Assembly (NCBI GenBank): GCA_014584345.1 | Contig: JACTNB010000006.1 | Coordinates: 186,001-250,000, forward strand | Origin: Planctomycetota bacterium | GTDB taxonomy: Bacteria; Planctomycetota; Planctomycetia; Planctomycetales; Planctomycetaceae | Direction of reading: 5' to 3' | Length of the DNA stretch: 64,000 nucleotides | Part shown: positions 8,244 to 17,655 of the stretch, one piece after another | How the letters are laid out: each line of letters begins with the position of its first letter | Position numbering within the stretch: the first letter of the stretch is position 1 | Program-made: the position numbers and the translations under genes | The notes under the pieces: model-generated | Database searches by the model: none | Seen by the model: the letters and a program-made list of their open reading frames with translations, nothing else | What the model was told of the DNA's origin: nothing

Positions 8244-9899
8244 TCAGGGGAAGAGGCCTCGGGCCAGCTTGGCGGCCGCGACGCGTTGGATCCCCTCGAT
8301 CATGGCGGCCGTTCGCATGTCGATCCCCTCCTGTTGAGAACGCCCCAGCGTACGCCGAAATCCGTCGCAGAGAATATGCCGCAGGCGTTCGTTGACCTCG
8401 CTCAAGGTCCACATGTAGTTCTGGATATCCTGAACCCATTCGAAATACGAAACAGTCACGCCTCCCGCATTCGCCAGGATGTCCGGCAAGATGAAGATTC
8501 CCTTGCGATTGAGTACCTCGTCCGCCTCCAGCGTGGTGGGCCCGTTGGCCCCTTCGGCAAGGATCTTGCAGTCGATGCGGTCCGCGTTTTCCGCGGTGAT
8601 CTGGCTTTGCAACGCCGCTGGCACAAGAACATCGCAGGAGAGTTCCAGCAATTCCGCATTCGTAATGAGTTCGCCATGCGGGCAGCCCTCGAGAAATCGA
8701 TTCTCGCGGACATATTCGCGCAGTAACGGGATGGAAAGCCCCTTGGGATTATAGATGCCCGTCGTGGCGTCACTGACGCCGATCACTCGGACGCCCAGTT
8801 CATCCAGGAACTGGGCAACATGACTGCCGACATTTCCGAACCCCTGAACGACTGCCGTGCACTGATTTATGGATAGTTTCCGATACCGTGCCGCTTCTTC
8901 GATGAGATACACCACGCCTCGTCCCGTGGCCGCCTCGCGTCCCTGGGCGCCCCCCAGAACGAGCGGTTTCCCGGTGACAACCGCGGGGACGGCATGCCCC
9001 GCCTGCTCGCTGTAGGTATCCATGATCCAGGCCATCACCCGTTCGTTCGTCCCCATGTCGGGCGCGGGAATATCCTTGTCGGGGCCGATCATGGTGCTGA
9101 TTTCCGAGGCATAACGGCGGGTCAGCCGCTGCAGTTCGTGGCTGGTCAAGCCCGTGGGATCGATCCGCACGCCCCCCTTGGCGCCGCCGAAGGGGAGATG
9201 CATCAGGGCACACTTCCAGGTCATCCACATGGCGAGGGCCGAGACTTCCCCCAGACTGACATCCTGATGATATCGAATCCCTCCCTTGGTCGGCCCCATG
9301 GTGAGCACGTGCTGCACCCGATACCCGTAGACGGTTTCCACCTCCATGTACTTATCCCGCCGGAAGGGAAACGCCGTGACCAGACTGCGCTGGGGAAACA
9401 ACAACCGCTGGCGGATGTTGTCGTCCAGGCCCATCAGTTGAGCCGCCTTGAGGAACTGCCGTTGCGCGAGCCGGAACATGGGAGAGTCCCATTCCGCATC
9501 GCGCACCCGGGTGCGTTCCAGGGCATAGCGGAGCGAGCGAGCCAGCACGGAGGCGCTCAATTGCGTTTTGACGAGGTAATCCTGCGCCCCGGCTTCCACC
9601 GCCTTCGCCGCAAGCTTGATATCATCCAGGCCCGTCACAATCACCACGGGCATATGCGGTGCGTGCGCCCGTACTCGAATGAAGGTTTCGAGATCCTGAC
9701 TGTCCGGCAAGGTGAGATCCAACAGCACAATTTCGATATCCCCCCGGTCCAGGCGTGACAACCCATCGGACAACTGCCCGGCGGTTTCGAGTTCAAAGCG
9801 GGGACTCCGCGCGCCCGCCAGCAAATTGGTGACCAGTTTCACGTGGATCGGATTGTCCTCGATCAGCAGCACTCTGACAGACGTGGAAGACTCGGACAT
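8244..9899 (-). CDS. Response-regulator receiver fused to Glu/Leu/Phe/Val dehydrogenase
   Basis: A 551-residue fusion. Residues 8-130 form a complete receiver domain: acidic pair E14-D15, phospho-acceptor D61 (LLDLTLP), switch T89 (VIVTG) and K111 (LVKT). Residues about 140-551 form a full-length glutamate dehydrogenase-type enzyme with GGIRYH (207-211), K229 (WKCAL), PFGGAKGG (237-243), catalytic D281 (PAPDMGTN) and the Rossmann loop GFGNVG (353-358). GDH interconverts glutamate with 2-oxoglutarate and ammonia. All key residues of both parts are present, so the protein looks active and phosphorylation-controlled. The gene lies about 100 bp downstream of a hybrid histidine kinase ending in an HPt domain, a natural phosphodonor. 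AGGAG precedes the ATG by about 11 nt. Leucine or phenylalanine rather than glutamate specificity cannot be excluded. Confidence 0.92.
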   Translation of the reverse strand: MSESSTSVRVLLIEDNPIHVKLVTNLLAGARSPRFELETAGQLSDGLSRLDRGDIEIVLLDLTLPDSQDLETFIRVRAHAPHMPVVIVTGLDDIKLAAKAVEAGAQDYLVKTQLSASVLARSLRYALERTRVRDAEWDSPMFRLAQRQFLKAAQLMGLDDNIRQRLLFPQRSLVTAFPFRRDKYMEVETVYGYRVQHVLTMGPTKGGIRYHQDVSLGEVSALAMWMTWKCALMHLPFGGAKGGVRIDPTGLTSHELQRLTRRYASEISTMIGPDKDIPAPDMGTNERVMAWIMDTYSEQAGHAVPAVVTGKPLVLGGAQGREAATGRGVVYLIEEAARYRKLSINQCTAVVQGFGNVGSHVAQFLDELGVRVIGVSDATTGIYNPKGLSIPLLREYVRENRFLEGCPHGELITNAELLELSCDVLVPAALQSQITAENADRIDCKILAEGANGPTTLEADEVLNRKGIFILPDILANAGGVTVSYFEWVQDIQNYMWTLSEVNERLRHILCDGFRRTLGRSQQEGIDMRTAAMIEGIQRVAAAKLARGLFP

Positions 9900-10004
9900 G
9901 GCGGTTAAACTCCTGGTGTTTTCTGTATCTCGTTGCTAACCCCGATCAAGTTGTATTCACCCTGGCGTAACGTCCGAATCCTGCCGGCACGTCGCGCGAT
10001 TCGA

Positions 10005-13000
10005 TTATTCCTTGGAATCGGCTGCCTGGTCGATATGCCGGATCAACAGCGGCATGAGCCGATCCAGTTCCCTTTCCAACTCGGAACAGGCTTCGGGGGC
10101 CTGATCGAGATGACCTGCCTTCGCGAGCAGTTCCAGGCGGAGCGCGGCCGCTGCCACCTGGTCGGCAGCGAACACGGCCGCCGACCCCTTGATAGTGTGG
10201 GCCGCCCGCCTCAAGGAAGGTGCGTCGCCGGACTCCAGGGAATCCTGGCATTCCTTGAGGAGTTTCGGCGTTTCCTCCAGAAAAATCGTTCCCATTTCGC
10301 GAAGTGCATCCACACCGATTTCCGATTGATGAATTGCCCGATCCCAGTCCAGAATTTCCATGGAATCTCCAGTCGTATCTGCTGCCACGGCGGCATGGGA
10401 TGTTGTTCCGGTATTATTGACCGCTTCGGCGATGGCAGCCTGCGGTTTTGCCACCGATCGGGAGTTTAGGATCTGCTCGATCGTGAGAAACAACTGCTGG
10501 GCTCGGACCGGCTTGGAAATGTAGCCATCCATGCCTGCCCCCAGGCATTCCTCACGATCGCCCTTCATCGCATGGGCCGTCATGGCGATGATGGGAACAT
10601 GCTGCCCCGCGCCACGTTCCTGTTCGCGTTGACGGATCATCCGTGTGGTCGACAGGCCATCCAGTTCGGGCATCTGCACATCCATCAGAATGAGATCGAA
10701 CGTCTGCCGTTCCCAGTGCGACAGGGCTTCATGGCCATTGTTTGCCACCTGGATATCGTGTCCATAGGGTTGAAGTTGCGCCAGGGCAAGCTTCTGGTTT
10801 ACCAGACTGTCCTCTGCCAGAAGAATCTTCAAGCGGGGGATTCGACGGGCAACCTCGGCGGCGGGAGAATCGGTCGATTGGCTGACTTCGACATCCGCCA
10901 AACCAAGGGACTTGGCAATGGCATCGAACAGTTCGGATTGTTTGACCGGCTTGGTAAGATACGCCGAAACCCCCAACTCCGCGCACCGCGCCAGTTCCCT
11001 GCGGCGATCGCTCGAGGTGAGCATCATGGTGATGGCACTTCCCAGTTCGCCATCGCGTTGAATGGCCTCCGCCACGCTGAAACCATCCAGGCCGGGCATG
11101 TTCGCGTCGATGAGAATCAGATCGAACGATTCGCCGGCTTTCATTTGTGCGCGCATCAAAGGGAGGGCATCTTCGCTCCGAGTGATGGCCGTGGGAGACA
11201 TCCTCCAGTTGCGTAGTGTTTCTTCCAGGATCTGGCAATTGGTGGCATTGTCGTCCACGATCAGCACGCGCAAACTTTCCAGCCTGCCGTTCGGGCGAAT
11301 GTGCTTGCGCGGCAGTTGGTCCTCCTTGGGCAATTCGAAATGGCCCGTGAAGTAAAACGTGCTGCCTCGCCCCTCCTGGCTTTCCAGCCAGATCCGGCCA
11401 CCCATGAGTTCCACCAACCGCGAACAGATGGCCAGCCCCAATCCGGTACCGCCGTAACGCCGACTCGTGGATTCATCCGCCTGCTCGAAAGCCTGAAAGA
11501 CACGTTGCTGCTGAGCGGGGGGAATGCCGCACCCCGTATCACGGACGCTAAACTTCAGCTGAATGTCCTTGTCCGTCCGCGCTTCGTCGGTGGTTTCGAC
11601 GACAATTTCACCCGCATCCGTAAACTTGATGGCATTGCCCACCAGGTTGACAATTATCTGACGGAGCCGATAGCGATCACCGATGACAAATTCAGGAACT
11701 TGCGGCTCGACATGCCAGGCCAGTTCCACTCCCTTGCGGTGCGCCCGGATCGCCAGCGATTTCATGGTGTCTCCCAGACTCTCGCGCAGATCGAAGACCG
11801 ATTGTTCCAGATCCAACCGCCCGGCTTCGATCTTGGAAAAGTCGAGAATGTCATTGATGATCGATAGCAGCGAATCGGCCGATTCCTGCACCATGCAGAG
11901 ATGCTCGCGCTGGGCCGACGTCAATTCGGTGTCGAGCACGAGTTCCGTCATGCCGATGATGGCATTCATGGGAGTGCGGATTTCGTGACTCATGTTTGCC
12001 AGGAAACTGCTTTTGGCGCGACTGGCCGCCTCCGCGGCTTCCTTGGCCAACTGGAGTTCCCGCTTGGCCCGTTTCTCCTCGGTAATATCGTGAAGAAAGG
12101 CCGCAAACAAGATGCCGTTCGCCTTGCGGATCGGCGAGATGGTGATTTCAATGGGAAATTCATGCCCGTCCCGGTGCAAGGCCTGCAGTTCGAGCCGCTG
12201 ATTGAGCACGGGCCCCACGCCGGTTTCCAGATATCGTTCCACCCCCTGGAGATGGCCTTCCCGCAAGGGGGGCGGGATGATCAGATCCGGCAAGGACTGG
12301 CCGAGCGCTTCGTCCGCGGACCAGCCGAAAGTCTCCTCGGCCTGCCCGTTCCATTCCACGATACAACTGGATTCATCAATGGCGATGAACGCCTCGTGAG
12401 CAGTGGCCAGAATGGCGCGGTTCTTCTCGTCACGGGCCTTGAGTTCCTGCTCGGACTGCATCGCGGAGGTCACGTCCCGCAGTACGATCACGCCCCCATG
12501 CAGATCGCCATGATCGCTTTTGAGCGGGCGTGCATTAACGCTGATCCAGACATCCTCCGCCAGTTCGGGATTTCGCAAAATCAGTTCCTGGCGATCAACC
12601 GATTCCCCGCGCATCGCCCGCGCCAGCGGCAGGTCTTCCGCGGGATACTGTGTCTGGCCATCCGTCCGGTAGCAGCCGTATAACTTCGACCATTCCTGGG
12701 GAGCAACAGCCTGCGGGCCAATACCGACAATCTGTTCGGCAGCCGGGTTCCAATGCAGGAAATTCCCGTTCTGGTCGGCGACAATCACGCCATCGCCCAT
12801 GCTGTCCAGTATGGATTGCAGGATGCAGGTCTGGCTGTGCAGTTCGGTTTGAGCCTTGCTCAGTTCGGCTGTTCGCTGCTTGACGCGGTCTTCCAGTTTA
12901 TCTCGCGATTCGGACAATTCTTCGGCCATCTGGTTGAAAGCGGTCGCCAGCAAGCCCACTTCGTCGCGGGAAGTTACGGGAACGCGCGTGTTCAGATCTC

Positions 13001-14087
13001 CCTGGGCAATCGTGGAGGCGGCATCGGCCAGTTTGAGCACGGGCTGTGTAATGCGGCGAGCCAATAGAAACGAAGCCAGTACCCCCAACAGGACCAGTAC
13101 GATTTGCAGCCCGATCATCAACCGCCTCAGTTGCGTGACAGGGGCGTAGGCTTCGGTCAGGTCCATCATGGCCACCAGGCCCCACTGTTGCGTTTTTCCT
13201 GGTTGATAAACAACAGGCTGGTAAGCGGCAAGAACTTCGACCCCTTTATAGGAGGTAACTTTGGCTCCCGTGTTCCCAGCCAGGGCATACGCCAGCGGCG
13301 GGACATCCACCAGCCGTATCTCAGGTTTCTGTTCGTCGGGATGGGTAAACAGATAACGCACTTCATCGTTGTGCTTTGTGCCAATCCGGATCTCGCCCGA
13401 CTCCTCCAGGCCCGTGCGGTCCGCGAGCAAATTTTGCAGCGTCTTCGCTTTGAGCTTGAACATGACGACACCCAGCAACTGGGCCTGCTGATTCTGGATC
13501 GGTGCCGCTACGGAAATCAGCCAGTCCCCGTCTTCCCATTGTGGTGTCCCGAGATGCGGCTCTATGCCGCCGGCAAGAAAATCGGGATCGTCCGCGCAGG
13601 ACCGATCGACATGCATGGGATCCGAAGACGCAACCACGTGACCTTGCGGATCGGCAATCCAGATCTCGAGACTACCCAGAGTGTTTTCCTGTGTGTTCCG
13701 CAGAATCTGGTCTGCCTCGCCGCGAAACGTGGTGGGAGTGATCGTTCCCTCCGAGTAATCTTCCAGCAGTTTCCCTAGTTGGGCACGACCGGCAACCAGT
13801 GTCGCACGCTCCAACTGCCGGTGGGTATAGGCTTCTACGCGTGCCGTCCGTTCCGAAGCCAGCATCCGCAACTGCTTGTGAATACTATCGTGGAGAATGC
13901 CACGCGCGGCGACGTAGGCCAAGTGCCCCAGAATGCCCGCCGTCAGAATTACAATGGCCGCCACGAACAACGAATTTCGCACCAGCAGCGAGTGGGGCAA
14001 TGCCAAGCTGCATCGATTTGCCGGAGGCGGGGATTCCTCGACTGCAGACTCACCAGTTTCGTCTGAATCGGTTTTCATGGTATCCAT
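10005..14087 (-). CDS. Hybrid sensor histidine kinase with two receivers and HPt
   Basis: A membrane phosphorelay kinase of 1,360 residues. Order of parts: transmembrane helix (about 38-62), extracytoplasmic dCache-like sensor (63-320), second helix (323-345), HAMP (345-400), two PAS domains (about 420-540 and 550-680), HisKA with the H-box MSHEIRTPMNAI, HATPase with N-box GNAIKFTD, DTGCGIP and GTGLGLAI, receiver 1 (LILIDANMPGLDG), receiver 2 (LILMDVQMPELDG), and a C-terminal HPt with AAHTIKGSA. All phospho-acceptor residues are present. The start is uncertain: ATGs at 14087 and 14078 and a TTG at 14147 share the frame, and none has a strong Shine-Dalgarno; I prefer 14087. The receiver-dehydrogenase fusion follows in the same direction, so this kinase probably controls it. 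Confidence 0.92.
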   Translation of the reverse strand: MDTMKTDSDETGESAVEESPPPANRCSLALPHSLLVRNSLFVAAIVILTAGILGHLAYVAARGILHDSIHKQLRMLASERTARVEAYTHRQLERATLVAGRAQLGKLLEDYSEGTITPTTFRGEADQILRNTQENTLGSLEIWIADPQGHVVASSDPMHVDRSCADDPDFLAGGIEPHLGTPQWEDGDWLISVAAPIQNQQAQLLGVVMFKLKAKTLQNLLADRTGLEESGEIRIGTKHNDEVRYLFTHPDEQKPEIRLVDVPPLAYALAGNTGAKVTSYKGVEVLAAYQPVVYQPGKTQQWGLVAMMDLTEAYAPVTQLRRLMIGLQIVLVLLGVLASFLLARRITQPVLKLADAASTIAQGDLNTRVPVTSRDEVGLLATAFNQMAEELSESRDKLEDRVKQRTAELSKAQTELHSQTCILQSILDSMGDGVIVADQNGNFLHWNPAAEQIVGIGPQAVAPQEWSKLYGCYRTDGQTQYPAEDLPLARAMRGESVDRQELILRNPELAEDVWISVNARPLKSDHGDLHGGVIVLRDVTSAMQSEQELKARDEKNRAILATAHEAFIAIDESSCIVEWNGQAEETFGWSADEALGQSLPDLIIPPPLREGHLQGVERYLETGVGPVLNQRLELQALHRDGHEFPIEITISPIRKANGILFAAFLHDITEEKRAKRELQLAKEAAEAASRAKSSFLANMSHEIRTPMNAIIGMTELVLDTELTSAQREHLCMVQESADSLLSIINDILDFSKIEAGRLDLEQSVFDLRESLGDTMKSLAIRAHRKGVELAWHVEPQVPEFVIGDRYRLRQIIVNLVGNAIKFTDAGEIVVETTDEARTDKDIQLKFSVRDTGCGIPPAQQQRVFQAFEQADESTSRRYGGTGLGLAICSRLVELMGGRIWLESQEGRGSTFYFTGHFELPKEDQLPRKHIRPNGRLESLRVLIVDDNATNCQILEETLRNWRMSPTAITRSEDALPLMRAQMKAGESFDLILIDANMPGLDGFSVAEAIQRDGELGSAITMMLTSSDRRRELARCAELGVSAYLTKPVKQSELFDAIAKSLGLADVEVSQSTDSPAAEVARRIPRLKILLAEDSLVNQKLALAQLQPYGHDIQVANNGHEALSHWERQTFDLILMDVQMPELDGLSTTRMIRQREQERGAGQHVPIIAMTAHAMKGDREECLGAGMDGYISKPVRAQQLFLTIEQILNSRSVAKPQAAIAEAVNNTGTTSHAAVAADTTGDSMEILDWDRAIHQSEIGVDALREMGTIFLEETPKLLKECQDSLESGDAPSLRRAAHTIKGSAAVFAADQVAAAALRLELLAKAGHLDQAPEACSELERELDRLMPLLIRHIDQAADSKE

Positions 14088-14344
14088 CCACCAGACAACG
14101 ATCCGCCCGAATGATACTATTTTAGAACTGCCCACACCGATCCACAAGCGGCATTCTTCAGGATCCAGCCGGGGATGAAAAATGTGCAGATTAATTTACA
14201 ACAGCGAACCAGACGCAATCCCCGCGTCGTGCAGGACGCGTGGGCATGCCGATTGACCGTTCGCCCTGCTTGTCTTACTTCGCGATGCAAGCATGGCCCC
14301 CCATTCAAACACTACAACCCGCCCAGAAGAAGGAGCATGCAACG

Positions 14345-15808
14345 ATGCCACAAAATGAAAGTTTCCTGCTGAAATGGCTGTTCTGCTGCGTAATTTTCAT
14401 CAACTGGCACCTGGACGCACTGAATGCTCAACCGACAAACGAGAAGCCGACCGTTTTCCAGGCCGGCGCGGCTGCCGTGGATATCACGCCACGGGAATTC
14501 CCGTTGAATATGCCGGGAGGATTCAGCGCCAACATGGCGGAGAGCGCGCACGATCCACTGCATGCCCGCGCGTTGATTCTCGACGATGGCTCCATCAGGC
14601 TGGCCATGGTGGTTGTCGATAATCTGGGAGTGGCTCCGGAAGTACTGGAAGAAGCCAAGGGAATCGCACAGCGGGAAACCGCCATTCCCACGCATCGCAT
14701 CCTGATCTGTTCCACGCACACGCATTCCGGCCCTTCGAGCAATAGCCAGGGTTCCGGGCCAGCAGCGGCATATCGCCCGTTACTGGTACAGGGCATTGCC
14801 GACGCCATCATCCGGGCGAATGCGTCGCTACGCCCGGCGGCGATCGGCGTGGCATCGCAACCGCTGCCCGAAGAAGTGTTCAATCGCCGCTGGTATCTGA
14901 AACCGGGCAAGATGCCCGTGAACCCGTATGGCAAGTACGATATTGTCAAAATGAATCCCGGTACGAGTCCCGACGTGCTCGATCGCCCGGCCGGCCCGAC
15001 CGATCCCGAGCTATCTATCCTCTCGGTGCAGGATCTGAGTCGTCGTCCCGTCGCCCTGTTTGCCAATTATTCCCTGCATTATGTGGGGGGCGGCCCTCGC
15101 GGACAGATCTCGGCAGATTATTTTGGCGAGTTCGCGCGACTGATGCCCTCACGACTACGCGGTGGCGAAGATTTTGTCGCAATGATGTCCAACGGGACCT
15201 CGGGAGACATCAATAACATTCCCTTCCTGGTGACACGGCCACCGCGTGAACCGTTCGAACAAATCCGCATTGTCGCCAGCAAGGCAGCCGATGCCGCCTG
15301 GCTCGCCTATCGACAAATCGAACGTCATCAGTCGGAGATTCGCCTGGGTATGATCGAGCGAGAAGTGGTACTGAAGTATCGACGTCCCACGGAAGAACAG
15401 GTGGCCGCCGCCAGGGAGGTACTGGCCGTCAAAGACCCCGCCGAGATCGAGAAATTGCCACGACTGGCCCAAAACTACGCCCGCAACGTGATCCGCGCCA
15501 TGGAACGCGAGGAGGAATCGCTCAGCGTTAAATTGCAGGCGATTCGCATCGGCGACTTCGCCGTCTGCGGAATTCCTTTCGAAACCTTCGCGGAGATTGG
15601 ACTGGAACTGAAGGAGCGCAGTCCCTTTTCAAAAACCATGGTGATTGGCCTGGCCAACGGGCGCCATGGTTATCTTCCCACGCCGGAACAACATCGGCTC
15701 GGCGGATACGAAACGTGGCTGGGGACGAATACCGTTCAGGAAGACACGTCCGTGATTCTCGTCGATAACCTCCTCGAAATGCTGACTCTACTGCGCGAGG
15801 AAAAGTGA
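14345..15808 (+). CDS. Secreted neutral/alkaline ceramidase-like hydrolase (N-terminal domain only)
   Basis: A 487-residue exported protein. The signal peptide covers about residues 1-28 and ends at LDALNA. The body matches the neutral/alkaline non-lysosomal ceramidase N-terminal domain: AGAAAVDITPRE near the start and the zinc-binding STHTHSGP segment. It is shorter than complete neutral ceramidases because it lacks their C-terminal Ig-like domain, which is common for planctomycete relatives. Real substrates of these short forms are unknown, so ceramide hydrolysis is only a family-level guess. The ATG at 14345 has AGGAG about 9 nt upstream; the frame is open from 14240 but without a better start. 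It is transcribed divergently from the histidine kinase. Confidence 0.82.
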   Translation: MPQNESFLLKWLFCCVIFINWHLDALNAQPTNEKPTVFQAGAAAVDITPREFPLNMPGGFSANMAESAHDPLHARALILDDGSIRLAMVVVDNLGVAPEVLEEAKGIAQRETAIPTHRILICSTHTHSGPSSNSQGSGPAAAYRPLLVQGIADAIIRANASLRPAAIGVASQPLPEEVFNRRWYLKPGKMPVNPYGKYDIVKMNPGTSPDVLDRPAGPTDPELSILSVQDLSRRPVALFANYSLHYVGGGPRGQISADYFGEFARLMPSRLRGGEDFVAMMSNGTSGDINNIPFLVTRPPREPFEQIRIVASKAADAAWLAYRQIERHQSEIRLGMIEREVVLKYRRPTEEQVAAAREVLAVKDPAEIEKLPRLAQNYARNVIRAMEREEESLSVKLQAIRIGDFAVCGIPFETFAEIGLELKERSPFSKTMVIGLANGRHGYLPTPEQHRLGGYETWLGTNTVQEDTSVILVDNLLEMLTLLREEK

Positions 15809-15966
15809 TCGTGAAAGCGGCGACCGAGAATGGCTCTCGCAGGCAATTCCCGTAGGAACGGCAGCAGCGGAGGAAACTGGAAAGCAGTCCAGAATAGCGA
15901 TGCAAAGCCAGCGAACACTTTCGCGGACACTTAATGCTGCCGAGGTTTCAAAACCCCTTGTTTTCA

Positions 15967-16044
<78 letters not shown>

Positions 16045-16288
16045 GTGGGAACCGCAAGGCTCCGCACGGGAAATCAAGTTATAAAGGATGACGCAATCGC
16101 TTGCAATCGTTTGTGGATCGATTTTCGCAATCCGGGAATCCCCCGTGGTCCATGGGCCACAAGGTCCCTAGAATTAGAAATGTGCCCGAAAAGTGCAAAA
16201 CGCGTTGTGGCCTTGTGAAAAAGGGCCTGATTGGTGAAAATCAGGGTCGATTCGCTGTCTTTCTCCTGTTCGAACTGGAACCATCGCA

Positions 16289-17539
16289 ATGAATGGAAGC
16301 CCCCCCGCTCAGCCTGGACTGTACACTTTCCACGTTCAATTCGTTCGGGAATTTTTACCAAAGTGCCTAACCTTGCCGTTATTGGCTCTGATTCTACTCA
16401 CCGCCAGCATGGCTCCTGCCTGGGCTTGCCCCTTCTGTAGCGCCCCGCAACTCACGCTATCCGAGCAGATTGCGCAAACCGACGCCGCCGTGCTCGCAGA
16501 GTGGGTCGCGGGAGTGAAGCCCGATTTCGACAAGGGAACCCCCGGTTCGACCACGTTCCGCGTGGAAAAAATCATCAAGGCTCCTCAGTCCACTTCGCTG
16601 AAGGTGGGACAACAGATTCAACTGAACGACTACCAACCGGGGGAGGCGGGTAAGTTTTCGATCATGGTGGGGACGCTGGACGGGCAATTGCTTTGGATGA
16701 GCCCGCTGGAAATATCCCGCGACAGCTTCAATTACATCCTGGAGGCCCCGACTCCCGAGCAGGATCAGGCCACCCGATTGAAGTACTTTGTACGGTTTTT
16801 GGAGTCGTCCGATCCGTTGGTGGCGGACGATGCCTATGCGGAATTCGCCAATTCTCCTTATCAAACCATCGCGGCGATCAAAGCCGAGTTCCCTCGCGAA
16901 AAAGTGCGGAACTGGACCTTCAGCGAAAAGACCCCGGTCACCCGGCTGGGTCTGTACGGGCTAATGCTGGGTTTGTGCGGCGAGCAACCGGACATCGAAG
17001 TCTTAAAGGCAAAAATCATCTCCAATGACGAGGAATTTCGGCTGGGGATTGATGGTCTGATGGCGGGGTATTTGCTGTTGTCGGGAGTGGAAGGTCTCGA
17101 CACGCTGGAACAGACAAAATTGAAACCGGCGTTGCAAACCCCCAGTCCGGTCCCTTTCAGCGAGACGTTCGCGGCGATGCAGGCCATTAAATTCCTGTGG
17201 GAATACGCCCCCGGCCACATCGAAGCAGAACGGCTGCGCGGTTCCCTGCGGACTCTGCTGGATCACCCCGATCTCGCGGACCTGGTGATTGTGGACCTGG
17301 CACGGTGGGAAGACTGGTCGATCCTGCCCCGTTTGAAATCGATTTATGGGCAGGATCCGTACGATATCCCGGCAATCAAGCGGGCCATCGTGGGGTATCT
17401 GGTCCAATGCATCAAACAAAAACCAGCCGACGAGACTCAACCTATTCCGCCGCATGTTCAGGATGCGGAAGCATTTCTGGCGCATCTCGAGGAAGTCGAT
17501 CCCAAAACTGTGAAAACCGCGCGGCTGCTGTTTCGCTGA
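16289..17539 (+). CDS. Secreted hypothetical protein with N-terminal CPFC motif
   Basis: A 416-residue protein of unknown function. The N-terminus has a long basic/polar leader, a hydrophobic stretch (about residues 28-42) and a likely signal cleavage before ACPFC, so the mature protein would begin with a CxxC pair. Residues about 50-150 look like an all-beta domain and the rest is mostly helical with regular leucines, possibly HEAT-like. I do not recognise a catalytic motif. An alternative start inside the leader is possible. Similar secreted proteins beginning CPFC are, to my recollection, common in planctomycetes but uncharacterised. It lies 250 bp from the tRNA gene and 117 bp before an M24 peptidase gene on the same strand. 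Confidence 0.75.
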   Translation: MNGSPPAQPGLYTFHVQFVREFLPKCLTLPLLALILLTASMAPAWACPFCSAPQLTLSEQIAQTDAAVLAEWVAGVKPDFDKGTPGSTTFRVEKIIKAPQSTSLKVGQQIQLNDYQPGEAGKFSIMVGTLDGQLLWMSPLEISRDSFNYILEAPTPEQDQATRLKYFVRFLESSDPLVADDAYAEFANSPYQTIAAIKAEFPREKVRNWTFSEKTPVTRLGLYGLMLGLCGEQPDIEVLKAKIISNDEEFRLGIDGLMAGYLLLSGVEGLDTLEQTKLKPALQTPSPVPFSETFAAMQAIKFLWEYAPGHIEAERLRGSLRTLLDHPDLADLVIVDLARWEDWSILPRLKSIYGQDPYDIPAIKRAIVGYLVQCIKQKPADETQPIPPHVQDAEAFLAHLEEVDPKTVKTARLLFR

Positions 17540-17655
17540 GTTGCAGAGTCACTCCCCCGTCTGGCCAGAGAGGAATCAGGCGTAAAGCCAGCCTTCTCAG
17601 GAATCCTATCTGGGCCTATTCGACAGACCTTTGTCCTCCCTTTGCTGAAGCCGAA

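Noticed and set aside
17197..17655. N-terminal extension of the M24 peptidase
   Set aside because: It lies inside the preceding gene in another frame and lacks any M24 features.
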